Shown here in pieces: positions 34,722 to 42,023 of a stretch of DNA of 64,000 bases (position 1 is the stretch's first letter; each line of letters opens with the position of its first letter). Both the position numbers and the translations under genes were made by a program. This DNA is from Gemmatimonadota bacterium. GTDB lineage: Bacteria; Gemmatimonadota; Gemmatimonadetes; Longimicrobiales; Gaopeijiaceae. The stretch spans positions 33,465-97,464 of the forward strand of contig JAURER010000008.1 of assembly GCA_030827315.1 (NCBI GenBank), read 5' to 3'. Below the pieces are notes generated by a model. The model made no database searches and had not been told where the DNA came from. It saw nothing but the letters and a program-made list of their open reading frames with translations.

Positions 34722-34934
34722 TCAGTCACCGACGGAGTCGAGGTCGGCCGTGCGCGCGTTCGCGCGGTCCCGGGCATCCATCGCGCGCCCGACCCCGGAA
34801 GCGCCGGGCACGGGGAGGTCCGCGACGATGCTGTCCTTCCTGGCGCGCGTGAGTTCGGTCTGCTCGCCGGCGTCGGCTTCCCCGCACGCCGCGGTCGACA
34901 GCGCGAGGAAGAGCACGTAGTGGAATCGTCTCAT
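34722..34934 (-). CDS. Tiny lipoprotein of unknown function
   Basis: A 70-residue product. The signal peptide MRRFHYVLFLALSTAAC ends in a lipobox, so only about 53 mature residues remain. These are acidic and basic in turn: ELTRARKDSIVADLPVPGAS, then GVGRAMDARDRANARTADLD and a DSVGD end, a helical piece likely to lie along the membrane or bind a partner. A longer in-frame reading up to 35369 would overlap the next gene and loses the signal. No known family is recognised. It sits between the DUF411 gene and a membrane protein gene, all on the minus strand. Confidence 0.5.
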   Translation of the reverse strand: MRRFHYVLFLALSTAACGEADAGEQTELTRARKDSIVADLPVPGASGVGRAMDARDRANARTADLDSVGD

Positions 34935-34990
34935 GCCCCACGCTCGCTCCGGCCCCCGCCGGGTGCAAGTTCCGCGTGATGGCCGCCCGC

Positions 34991-35452
34991 TCAGAGGCCC
35001 GCGTCGTCTTCCTCGCGAGCGGCGTGCTCCGCGGTCGTGTAGGCGATGGCGTGGAGGGGTACGGCGACTACGCACACCAGGACCCCCTGCAGAACAGGCT
35101 CCACGAACGCGAACAGGCCGAAGGCGGCGGTCCAGAAGGCGGTCGCCAGGAGCGAGAACGCGGCGATTGTGCGGTGTGGCGCCCGGGTCCACGCGAGCAG
35201 GATGTTCACGATGCCGGCGAAGAGCAGGAGGAGCCCGAAGCCCATGCTCATGGCGCGGAACTGGCGCCACATGGTGGGGCGGAGGGGCTCGGAGGACTGC
35301 GCCTGCTTCATCGCGTTCATCGCGAACTCGCGCATTCCGTGCATCTCGTTTTCCAGAACGAACGACCATACGTGCGCGGTCGCATGCGCGCAGGCACTCA
35401 GGACGAGCCAGAGGCCCGTGGCGTACATCCAGACTCTCGGGTCACGGAGCAT
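34991..35452 (-). CDS. Four-span membrane protein of unknown function
   Basis: A 153-residue protein with four hydrophobic spans (about 5-25, 70-88, 95-115, 120-140) and an acidic C-terminal tail. A conserved-looking loop after span 1 holds ENEMHGMREFAMNAMKQAQ. I do not recognise the family, though small proteins of this shape occur next to DUF72 genes. It overlaps the end of the upstream DUF72 gene by 11 bases, so translation is probably coupled. Confidence 0.65.
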   Translation of the reverse strand: MLRDPRVWMYATGLWLVLSACAHATAHVWSFVLENEMHGMREFAMNAMKQAQSSEPLRPTMWRQFRAMSMGFGLLLLFAGIVNILLAWTRAPHRTIAAFSLLATAFWTAAFGLFAFVEPVLQGVLVCVVAVPLHAIAYTTAEHAAREEDDAGL

Positions 35453-36488
35453 GAGCTTCTCCAGGGGACGGGTGGGGCGCCCCGGTGAAGGGAGGCGCGT
35501 CCGAGGGAGGCGCGGTCCAGTCTGCCAGCCGCTCGGCGAGTCGGCGGACCGACAGGGGGGCGGACCCCTCGGCCTTGTTGTTGACGATCACGAACGCCGG
35601 GCGTTCGGCGACCGCCGCGTCGAGGACGGCGGTCGCGATGAGCTCGCGGGAAGGTACGTCCTCGTCGACAATCCGGTCGAATGGCGCATAGCGGTCCTTC
35701 GCGACCTCGTACTTCAGCCCCGCGTGCAGCATCCACCGCACGACCAGCGCCGGCTGGTAGAACGGAGAGACGAGTTCGAGCTGGCGGGAGAGCGGGGCCA
35801 TGGACGGGTGCACGTTGTAACAGTGGGCGGCACCGGTGGCTTCCAGCAGCTCCCTGTATCGGTCGTTGAGGAAGGAGGGAGTGCGCAGCTCCACGGCGTA
35901 GAGCGGGCCCTCGGGGAGGGCCGTGAGGAAGCGGAAGAGTCGATCGAAGAAGGCGCCGGCGCCGCCGACGAGGTTGGGCGGGATGGGCGAGAACTGGAAG
36001 AGCAGGGGGCCCATTCTGCAACCGAGCCCGTCGCGCATCGGCCCGACCACCTCCTCCACGGCGTAGACCGGGTCGAGGAAGCGCGGGTTCGACTCGCGGA
36101 CGCCGGATGCCTCCGGATCGGTGGGCGAGGTGAGCAGCCGGTCTGCCTTGACGAGAAAGCGGAAGTCGGCCGGTACCGCGTCCGCGTACGCCCGGAAGTC
36201 GTCGGCGCCGATCGATCGATAGTACGTCCGGTCCACTCCGACCGCGCGCAGCAGAGGGTGCCGGGCGTAGGCATCGAGGCCGTCCCTGGCGAGCATCGCC
36301 TGGGACGCCTTGCGGTCCCAGACGATGCCCTCCCAGCCGGGAAAGCTCCACGAGGAAGTGCCCATGCGAACGGTCGGAGGAATCCGGCGCGCCAGCTCCT
36401 TCAGCTCCGCGGAGCGCGGCGCGGGCCCGACCGGGGCGGGCTCGGGCGGCGGCGGTTCGTCCGGGAAGAGGCCGAGCTGGAGGTCCAT
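35442..36488 (-). CDS. DUF72 (YecE-like) TIM-barrel protein
   Basis: A 348-residue protein of the DUF72 family. A Pro-rich N-terminus (residues 10-25) leads to the core, with VRMGTSSWSFPGWEGIVW at about 40-57, LRAVGVDRTYYRSIGADDF, DFRFLVKADRLLTSP, GPLLFQFSPIPP and YAVELRTPSFL; these are the signature strands of the YecE/DUF72 barrel. A few members bind iron-sulfur clusters, but the function is unknown. AFVIVNNKAEGSAPLSVRRLAERL near the end is also typical. The start at 36488 overlaps no other gene; the hydantoinase-like gene is transcribed away from it across 227 bases. Confidence 0.9.
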   Translation of the reverse strand: MDLQLGLFPDEPPPPEPAPVGPAPRSAELKELARRIPPTVRMGTSSWSFPGWEGIVWDRKASQAMLARDGLDAYARHPLLRAVGVDRTYYRSIGADDFRAYADAVPADFRFLVKADRLLTSPTDPEASGVRESNPRFLDPVYAVEEVVGPMRDGLGCRMGPLLFQFSPIPPNLVGGAGAFFDRLFRFLTALPEGPLYAVELRTPSFLNDRYRELLEATGAAHCYNVHPSMAPLSRQLELVSPFYQPALVVRWMLHAGLKYEVAKDRYAPFDRIVDEDVPSRELIATAVLDAAVAERPAFVIVNNKAEGSAPLSVRRLAERLADWTAPPSDAPPFTGAPHPSPGEAHAP

Positions 36489-36620
36489 GGGGGCGTGCTG
36501 ACTTCCTGATCTCGATAGGTGGTCTCGGGGGGGCTACACCGCAAGGGCCAAGGTGTCCCTCGCCCAGGCCGGCGACGCCTGTCGATCCAGCGCGAACTCG
36601 TTCTCGCTCCGGGCGGCCGC

Positions 36621-36649
36621 TTGAGACGCGTTCCGTGGAGGCGTAGCAT
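36621..36649 (+). promoter_or_regulatory. Sigma-70-like promoter of the hydantoinase operon
   Basis: TTGAGA (36621-36626) and TAGCAT (36644-36649) stand exactly 17 bases apart. Transcription should start near 36656, about 60 bases before ATG 36716. The spacing and position are good; the -10 box is a four-of-six match. Confidence 0.5.
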
Positions 36650-36715
36650 TGTCGCCGGTGGGCGCCAGAGCCACGAACGACGCGTCCGACGGGCGCGAGG
36701 GGGAGCCGGAGAAGC

Positions 36716-38245
36716 ATGAACCGACGAACAGCGATCCGCGCGACGGTCACCGCCGCGGCAGGCCTCGCGGCAGGGGTGCGCCCGGGCTCCGGACTCGGCG
36801 TGCCGGCCTACGTTGGGTTCGGCAGCGAGTCGACCGCACGCCAACCGGTGCCGGAGCTCTTCATCCGCGGAGGGACCGTCGTCAACGCCGACATGACGAT
36901 GAAGGCGGACGTTCGAATTCTGGGTGAGCGAATCGGCGAGATCGGGCCGGATCTCCAGCCGGGGGCCGGGGCCAGGGTCGTGGACGCGACGGGGCACCTC
37001 GTCATGCCCGGCGGCATCGACCCCCACGCGCACCTCCAGGGCGGCTTCGTGGACGACCTCACCACAGGCACGGCGGCGGCGGTGGCCGGGGGCATCACGA
37101 CCGTGGGGACCTTCGCCTACCCCGCGGGAGACGAGAACCCGCTCGAGGCGATGGATCGCTCGCTCGCGGAGGTCGAGCGCCTCGCGATCGGAGACGTCTT
37201 CTTCCACGCCTCCAGCTGGCCGCCCACGCCCGACTTTGCTGCCATGATGCCCGGGCTCGCCGAACGGGGCCAGCCGAGCCACAAGGTGTTCATGACGCGG
37301 GCGGACTTCGGCGCACGACGCGGAGCGCTCATCGAGGTGCTGGAGGCCGCGCGGGATGCCGGCGTGAGGACGTTGATGCACTGCGAGGACGGCGCGATGC
37401 TCGCCGCAGCGCTGGAGCGCCTGCGGGCCCAGGGTCGGACGTCGCTCGCGCACTTCGCGGAAAGCCGGCCCGAAGTGGCCGAGATCGCGGCGACCCAAGA
37501 GGCGGTGGCGCTCTGTTCGTTCACGGGCGCGCCGATGCACCTGGTCCACCTCTCCTCCCAACGGGCGCTCGAGGCCGCGCGGAATCCGGCGTTCGGTGAC
37601 CTTCCGCTCACGATCGAGACGCGTCCGCTCTACCTCTACTTCACCTCGGAGTGGCTGCGGGGACCGCAAGGCCCGCTCTACATCGGGCAGCCGCCGCTGC
37701 GCGGAGCCGCCGACGTCGAGGCCATGTGGGCCGGGCTTCTAGACGGTCGCATCGACATGCTGGCGACCGATCACGCGCCCTGGACCCGGGCGCAGAAGCT
37801 CGATCCGGAGCTGAACATCGCCCGACTCCGGCCCGGGGTGAGCGACCTGCGATTCGTCCGTCCCGTGCTCTTTTCCGAGGGGGTTCGGTCAGGACGCATC
37901 ACCGCCGAACGGTACGTCGAGATCACGTCGACCGCGGCGGCCCGGGCCTTCGGCCTCTACCCAGAACGGGGTGTGATTCGCGAAGGCGCCTTCGGGGACG
38001 TGATGATTCTGGACCCGGAGAGGGTCCACGAGGTGGTCGCGGACGACGATCCGTCGAACGCCGACTACACGCCGTTCGAGGGGTGGTCGCTGACCGGATG
38101 GCCCGTGATGACCGTGCGCCGGGGCGAGGTGGTATACGAAGATGGCCGTGTCACGGCCCGGGCCGGCAGCGGCCGGCCTGCGCGGCGCACGCCGTGGAGC
38201 GCCGACGCGCGCGGGCCCGGATCGCCCGGGAGGACGGCGCCGTGA
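36716..38245 (+). CDS. Tat-exported dihydroorotase/hydantoinase-like enzyme
   Basis: A 509-residue cyclic amidohydrolase (dihydropyrimidinase/dihydroorotase family), opening cyclic amides or ureas with two metals. The metal set is complete: His104 and His106 in DPHAHL, Lys190 (expected carboxylated) in SHKVFM, His222 in LMHCED, His278 in HLVHLSS, and Asp352 in ATDHAP. The N-terminus, MNRRTAIRATVTAAAG, is a twin-arginine signal, so it acts outside the cytoplasm, unusual for a pyrimidine enzyme. The substrate is probably an environmental hydantoin or related ring. Its stop overlaps the next start (GTGA), so it forms an operon with a PQQ-type dehydrogenase. Confidence 0.87.
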   Translation: MNRRTAIRATVTAAAGLAAGVRPGSGLGVPAYVGFGSESTARQPVPELFIRGGTVVNADMTMKADVRILGERIGEIGPDLQPGAGARVVDATGHLVMPGGIDPHAHLQGGFVDDLTTGTAAAVAGGITTVGTFAYPAGDENPLEAMDRSLAEVERLAIGDVFFHASSWPPTPDFAAMMPGLAERGQPSHKVFMTRADFGARRGALIEVLEAARDAGVRTLMHCEDGAMLAAALERLRAQGRTSLAHFAESRPEVAEIAATQEAVALCSFTGAPMHLVHLSSQRALEAARNPAFGDLPLTIETRPLYLYFTSEWLRGPQGPLYIGQPPLRGAADVEAMWAGLLDGRIDMLATDHAPWTRAQKLDPELNIARLRPGVSDLRFVRPVLFSEGVRSGRITAERYVEITSTAAARAFGLYPERGVIREGAFGDVMILDPERVHEVVADDDPSNADYTPFEGWSLTGWPVMTVRRGEVVYEDGRVTARAGSGRPARRTPWSADARGPGSPGRTAP

Positions 38246-39492
38246 GCGTGGTCACGCTCTTTCTGGCCCTCGCAGCGACCCAGCTGCCCGAGCCCTTCGC
38301 GACGCCGTGGAACCGGGCGATTCCGGCGATCGTGGACCGGCCGGCCGAGGCGGTCCTGTCCGTGCCCCCGGGCTTCGAGGTCGACGTGTTCGCGGAGGGT
38401 CTGGCCAATCCGAGGAAGTTGGCGCAGGCGCCGAACGGCGACGTCTTCGTGTCCGTCAGCCGGTCGGGGGAAGTCGTGGTCCTGCGCGATACGGACGGGG
38501 ACGGGACGGTCGACCTCCGCCATACGTTCGCGTCCGGACTCGAGCGCCCTTACGGCCTCGCGTTCCACGGTGGCCACCTCTACGTGGGCAACAACGACGC
38601 CGTGGTGCGCTTTCGCTACGAGCCCGGGCAGCTCGAGGCGAGCGGGCGGCCCGAGACGGTGGTCGAGCTGCCGGTCTCGAGCGATGCCGTGGACCAGGAC
38701 ACGGCGGAGCGGCTGGGCATCGACGTGAGCCGGACCCGCGGCTTCAACCACTGGACGCGCAACCTCATCTTCGCGCCGGACGGTCGAACCCTCTACGTCG
38801 CGGTGGGCTCGGCCACCAATGCCATGCCGGGCACCGACCCGAGGCGTGCCGCGATCAACGCCTACGACCCGGACGGGGGAAGTCACCGGGTCTTCGCGGC
38901 GGGGCTGCGCAACCCGGTCGCGCTCGCGTTCCCACCCGGATCCTCCGAGCTCTGGACCGCGGTCCACGAGCGCGATCATCTCGGTGACGACCTCGCCCCC
39001 GACTTCGTGACGTCCGTGACGGAGGGCGCGTTCTACGGATGGCCGTACGCGTACATCGGTCCGAACCCCGAGCCGATCCTGAACGGCGCTCGCCCGGACC
39101 TCGTCGAGATCACGCGCGTGCCCGACGTGCTCCTCCCTGCACACGCCGCACCCATGGGGATGACCTTCTATTCGGGTAGCCACTTTCCCGAGGCCTACCA
39201 GGGCGGCGCCTTCGTGGCCCTCCACGGGTCGATCAACCGTCTGGACCTCGTGGGGTACTCGCTCGTCCACATCCCGTTCGCCGCCGGCCGACCCTCGGGG
39301 CCTCCCCGGGACTTCCTGACGGGCTTCGTCGTCAGGGACGACGAGACGAAGGAGGTGTGGGGTCGGCCGGTGGACGTGATCCAGACCCAGGACGGCTCGC
39401 TCCTCGTGTCGGACGACGCGGGTGGCCGGATCTTCCGGGTGCGCCATGTCGGGGCGGCGGGCGGCCCGGCGTCGAGACCGACCGCCGGGTGA
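38242..39492 (+). CDS. PQQ-dependent sugar dehydrogenase-like beta-propeller
   Basis: A 416-residue protein with a short N-terminal hydrophobic stretch, probably exported. The body matches the soluble glucose dehydrogenase / L-sorbosone dehydrogenase propeller: PPGFEVDVFAEGLANPRKLA at the opening, RPYGLAFHGGHLYVGN, HWTRNLIFAPDGRTLYVAVG, AAGLRNPVALAFPPG, APMGMTFYSGSHFP and a final DGSLLVSDDAGGRIFRV. Family members oxidise aldoses with PQQ and calcium. GTG 38242 is preceded by GGGAGGA and overlaps the stop of the hydantoinase-like gene. Substrate and cofactor binding need checking, as the His/Arg set was not confirmed by eye. Confidence 0.82.
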   Translation: MSVVTLFLALAATQLPEPFATPWNRAIPAIVDRPAEAVLSVPPGFEVDVFAEGLANPRKLAQAPNGDVFVSVSRSGEVVVLRDTDGDGTVDLRHTFASGLERPYGLAFHGGHLYVGNNDAVVRFRYEPGQLEASGRPETVVELPVSSDAVDQDTAERLGIDVSRTRGFNHWTRNLIFAPDGRTLYVAVGSATNAMPGTDPRRAAINAYDPDGGSHRVFAAGLRNPVALAFPPGSSELWTAVHERDHLGDDLAPDFVTSVTEGAFYGWPYAYIGPNPEPILNGARPDLVEITRVPDVLLPAHAAPMGMTFYSGSHFPEAYQGGAFVALHGSINRLDLVGYSLVHIPFAAGRPSGPPRDFLTGFVVRDDETKEVWGRPVDVIQTQDGSLLVSDDAGGRIFRVRHVGAAGGPASRPTAG

Positions 39493-39564
39493 CGTCATCG
39501 TCCTGAGCCAGGGGGCGCGCAGGTCGCCGCCCCGTCTCTCCTTCCGTACCTCCACACCACGCGC

Positions 39565-39912
39565 ATGGAAGTCCAGATCTTCGGGGTCAGGAACAACGCC
39601 GACGTCCGCAAGGCCGAACGCTTCTTCAAGGAGCGCCGGATCAGGATGCACTTCATGGACTTCAAGCAGCGGGCGCCCTCGGAGGGCGAGCTTCGGCGCT
39701 TCTTCCAGAAGTTCGGCGAGGCGAAGCTGATCGACCGTCAGTCCAGGCGCTTCCTGGCACTCGGACTGCAGGCCGCGTACTACGGCGACGAGCGCTGGCT
39801 CGAGATCGCCTGCGAGGAGCCCCTGATTCTCCGGCAGCCCCTCGTGCGCGCTGGCAACCGGCTCTCTGTGGGGCTCGCCGAGGACGAGTGGCAGTCGTGG
39901 GTCACTGGCTGA
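39565..39912 (+). CDS. ArsC/Spx-family protein lacking the catalytic Cys
   Basis: A 115-residue thioredoxin-like protein of the ArsC/YffB/Spx family. The normal active-site stretch GxxNCxxxRKA reads GVRNNADVRKA here, so position 11, where the Cys should be, is Asn. The other marks are kept: MHFMDFKQRAPSEGELRRFF, and LILRQPLVRAGNRLSVGLAEDEW near the end. Without the Cys it cannot be a reductase; a binding or regulatory role, as in Spx, which contacts RNA polymerase, is possible. It ends 11 bases inside the converging S9 peptidase gene. Confidence 0.8.
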   Translation: MEVQIFGVRNNADVRKAERFFKERRIRMHFMDFKQRAPSEGELRRFFQKFGEAKLIDRQSRRFLALGLQAAYYGDERWLEIACEEPLILRQPLVRAGNRLSVGLAEDEWQSWVTG

Positions 39913-41872
39913 CGCCCGGCCCGCGCAGCCACCGATCGAACCACGCTTCGAGCCGCTGATACATGTCGACCCGGTTCATCGGGTTGCGGAAGCCGTGCGG
40001 TTCACCCGGGTACGCGTGCGCCTCGTACGTCTTGCCCTCTCGCTCGAGGATGTCTACGACGAGCTGGAACTGACGGAACGGGGCCCGGACGTCGGCCTCG
40101 CCGTGCATGGTGAGCACCGGCGTCCGGATGTTCCCGACGCGGGCCAGCGTGTTGCTCACCGCGTACACTTCGGGGCGCTCCCCGGGGGAGCCACCGTGGC
40201 CGGTCCGGGTGAAGATCTTGCCCAGGCGGTCGGCGTTCGTGTAGGCGTCGGCGAAGTCGTAGATGCCCGCCATCGGAACCGCCGCGTCGAAGGCATCGGG
40301 GACGCGGGCGATGGCGGCCATGCTCGTGATCCCCCCGTAGCTGTAGCCGTAGATGCCGACCTTGCCGTTCGACCATGCCTGGCCGCGCACGAAGTCGGCC
40401 GCAGCCGCCGCGTCACGGGCCTGGCCGTTCGCCCAGTCCTCGACGCCGAGGTCCTGGAAGGGGCGGCCGAAGCCGGAGCCGCCACGGTAGTTCACGGCGA
40501 GGACGACGTAGCCCTTCCGTGCCAGGTACTGCTCGGTGGTGTTCAGGCTGTGCAGGTACGAGTTCGTGCCACCGCCGTGGACCTGCACGAGCGTCGGATA
40601 CGTGCGTGCGGGATCGAAATCCGGCGGAAGGTAGAGGAAGCCCTGGATGTAGAGGCCGTCCCAGCTGCGGTAGCTGATCTCCTGTGGCTCGACGAGGCCC
40701 TCCCAGCGGGTGGCGAAGTCGGTGAGCTGGCGGACCGCGCCGCCGGCTACAGCCACGTAGTCGACCTCGGTGCCCCGGATGGGCGTCGAGCGAACGAAGA
40801 CGAATCCGGAGCCGTCCGCGCTGGCGTGGTAGCCGCGGAAGTGCCCTCCCATGTTCGTGATCCGGGTGGCGACACCGCTCGCCGCCGGAACGCGCCACAG
40901 CTCCATGCGAGCCCGCTCCAGGTAGGGGAAGAAGAGCTCCGTGCCGTCGGGGCTCCAGAACACCCCCAGGTTGTGGAGCCAGTCCGTGGCGTGCACCTGC
41001 ATGTCGACGATGCGCTCGGACCCCGTGGCGGGGTCGAGCACGTAGAGGTACGCGAGGTCTTCGTACCAGTACTCGTCCTTGGACGTGGCGATCAGGGCGA
41101 TGCTCGTGCCGTCGGGAGACCATACCGGCGTGGAGGACGCCATGAGCCCGTGGCTGAGCTGTCGCTCTTCTCCCGTCGCGACGTCGACGACCCAGATGTC
41201 GTCCATCCAGTAGTCGGCGCGGTTCGAGAAATACGCGATCGCGCGTCCGTCCGGCGACCAGGCAGGCGCGAAGCGGAAGTCGTCTTCGGCCATGCTCGCG
41301 CGGGTCACCTGCCGGGGCGGCTCCGATCCGTCCGATGGAGCGAGCCAGATGTCCTGGTGGCCGGAACGCCCGGAGTAGAAGGCCACGCTCAGCCCGTCGG
41401 GCGAAGGGTGCGCGGCGCGCTTGTCGAAGTCGTCGTCCGTGACGCGGACCACGCCCGGGTGCATCTCCCCGGCGGTCGCCGGCGCCTCGAGATCCGTGGC
41501 CACGATCCAGAGGTCGCCCGCCGCCGCGAAGAGCAGGGCGGCTCCGTCCGGCATCCAGACGGGGCTGGATCCCCCGTGCAGCAGCCTGTGCGTGGCTCCG
41601 GTCGCCACGTCGACCAGAAAAATCCCCGGGCCGTCCGGAGCCGAAGCCGACACCGCCACGGTTCTCCCGTCGGGCGACAGGGCCGCGTCGCGAACCCCAC
41701 TCGACTCGGTGAAGATGTTTTCCCATGTCAGGGGGAGCGGCTGGACCTGCCGGGCGTGGATCCTGGAGGGCGTGGCGAGCGCGGTGAGCGCGGCGAGCCC
41801 GAGGATCGCCGCGCGGGAGCGGCGTGCGGGGACGGGGAGACGGGTCATGTCGGGGACCGGGGCGCGGGGCAC
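39902..41872 (-). CDS. Exported S9-family prolyl oligopeptidase-like peptidase
   Basis: A 656-residue serine peptidase. A signal peptide (to about residue 40) is followed by a beta-propeller of TolB/DPP-IV type (residues 50-400) with repeated SPDG turns, then an alpha/beta-hydrolase domain. Catalytic residues: Ser511 in GYSYGG, Asp594 in HGEADVRAP and His626 in GEPHGF. Family members cut di- or oligopeptides from the N-terminus, often after Pro or Ala. GTG 41872 has GAGGT upstream; ATG 41848 is an alternative. In context with cyanophycinase and hydroxyproline dehydratase it suggests peptide scavenging. Confidence 0.92.
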   Translation of the reverse strand: MPRAPVPDMTRLPVPARRSRAAILGLAALTALATPSRIHARQVQPLPLTWENIFTESSGVRDAALSPDGRTVAVSASAPDGPGIFLVDVATGATHRLLHGGSSPVWMPDGAALLFAAAGDLWIVATDLEAPATAGEMHPGVVRVTDDDFDKRAAHPSPDGLSVAFYSGRSGHQDIWLAPSDGSEPPRQVTRASMAEDDFRFAPAWSPDGRAIAYFSNRADYWMDDIWVVDVATGEERQLSHGLMASSTPVWSPDGTSIALIATSKDEYWYEDLAYLYVLDPATGSERIVDMQVHATDWLHNLGVFWSPDGTELFFPYLERARMELWRVPAASGVATRITNMGGHFRGYHASADGSGFVFVRSTPIRGTEVDYVAVAGGAVRQLTDFATRWEGLVEPQEISYRSWDGLYIQGFLYLPPDFDPARTYPTLVQVHGGGTNSYLHSLNTTEQYLARKGYVVLAVNYRGGSGFGRPFQDLGVEDWANGQARDAAAAADFVRGQAWSNGKVGIYGYSYGGITSMAAIARVPDAFDAAVPMAGIYDFADAYTNADRLGKIFTRTGHGGSPGERPEVYAVSNTLARVGNIRTPVLTMHGEADVRAPFRQFQLVVDILEREGKTYEAHAYPGEPHGFRNPMNRVDMYQRLEAWFDRWLRGPGVSQ

Positions 41873-42023
41873 GGGGACCTCAGGTCGGCACGATAGATCT
41901 CCGACGGCTACCCGTCGAGTTCGGCCAACTCCTCGCGCAGCGCCTCGCGGGCGGCCGACGTCGGTACGCCCGTTGCTCCCGTCGGCTCGAGGCGGCGACG
42001 GCCGAGGTGGTCGTCGCCCGCCC

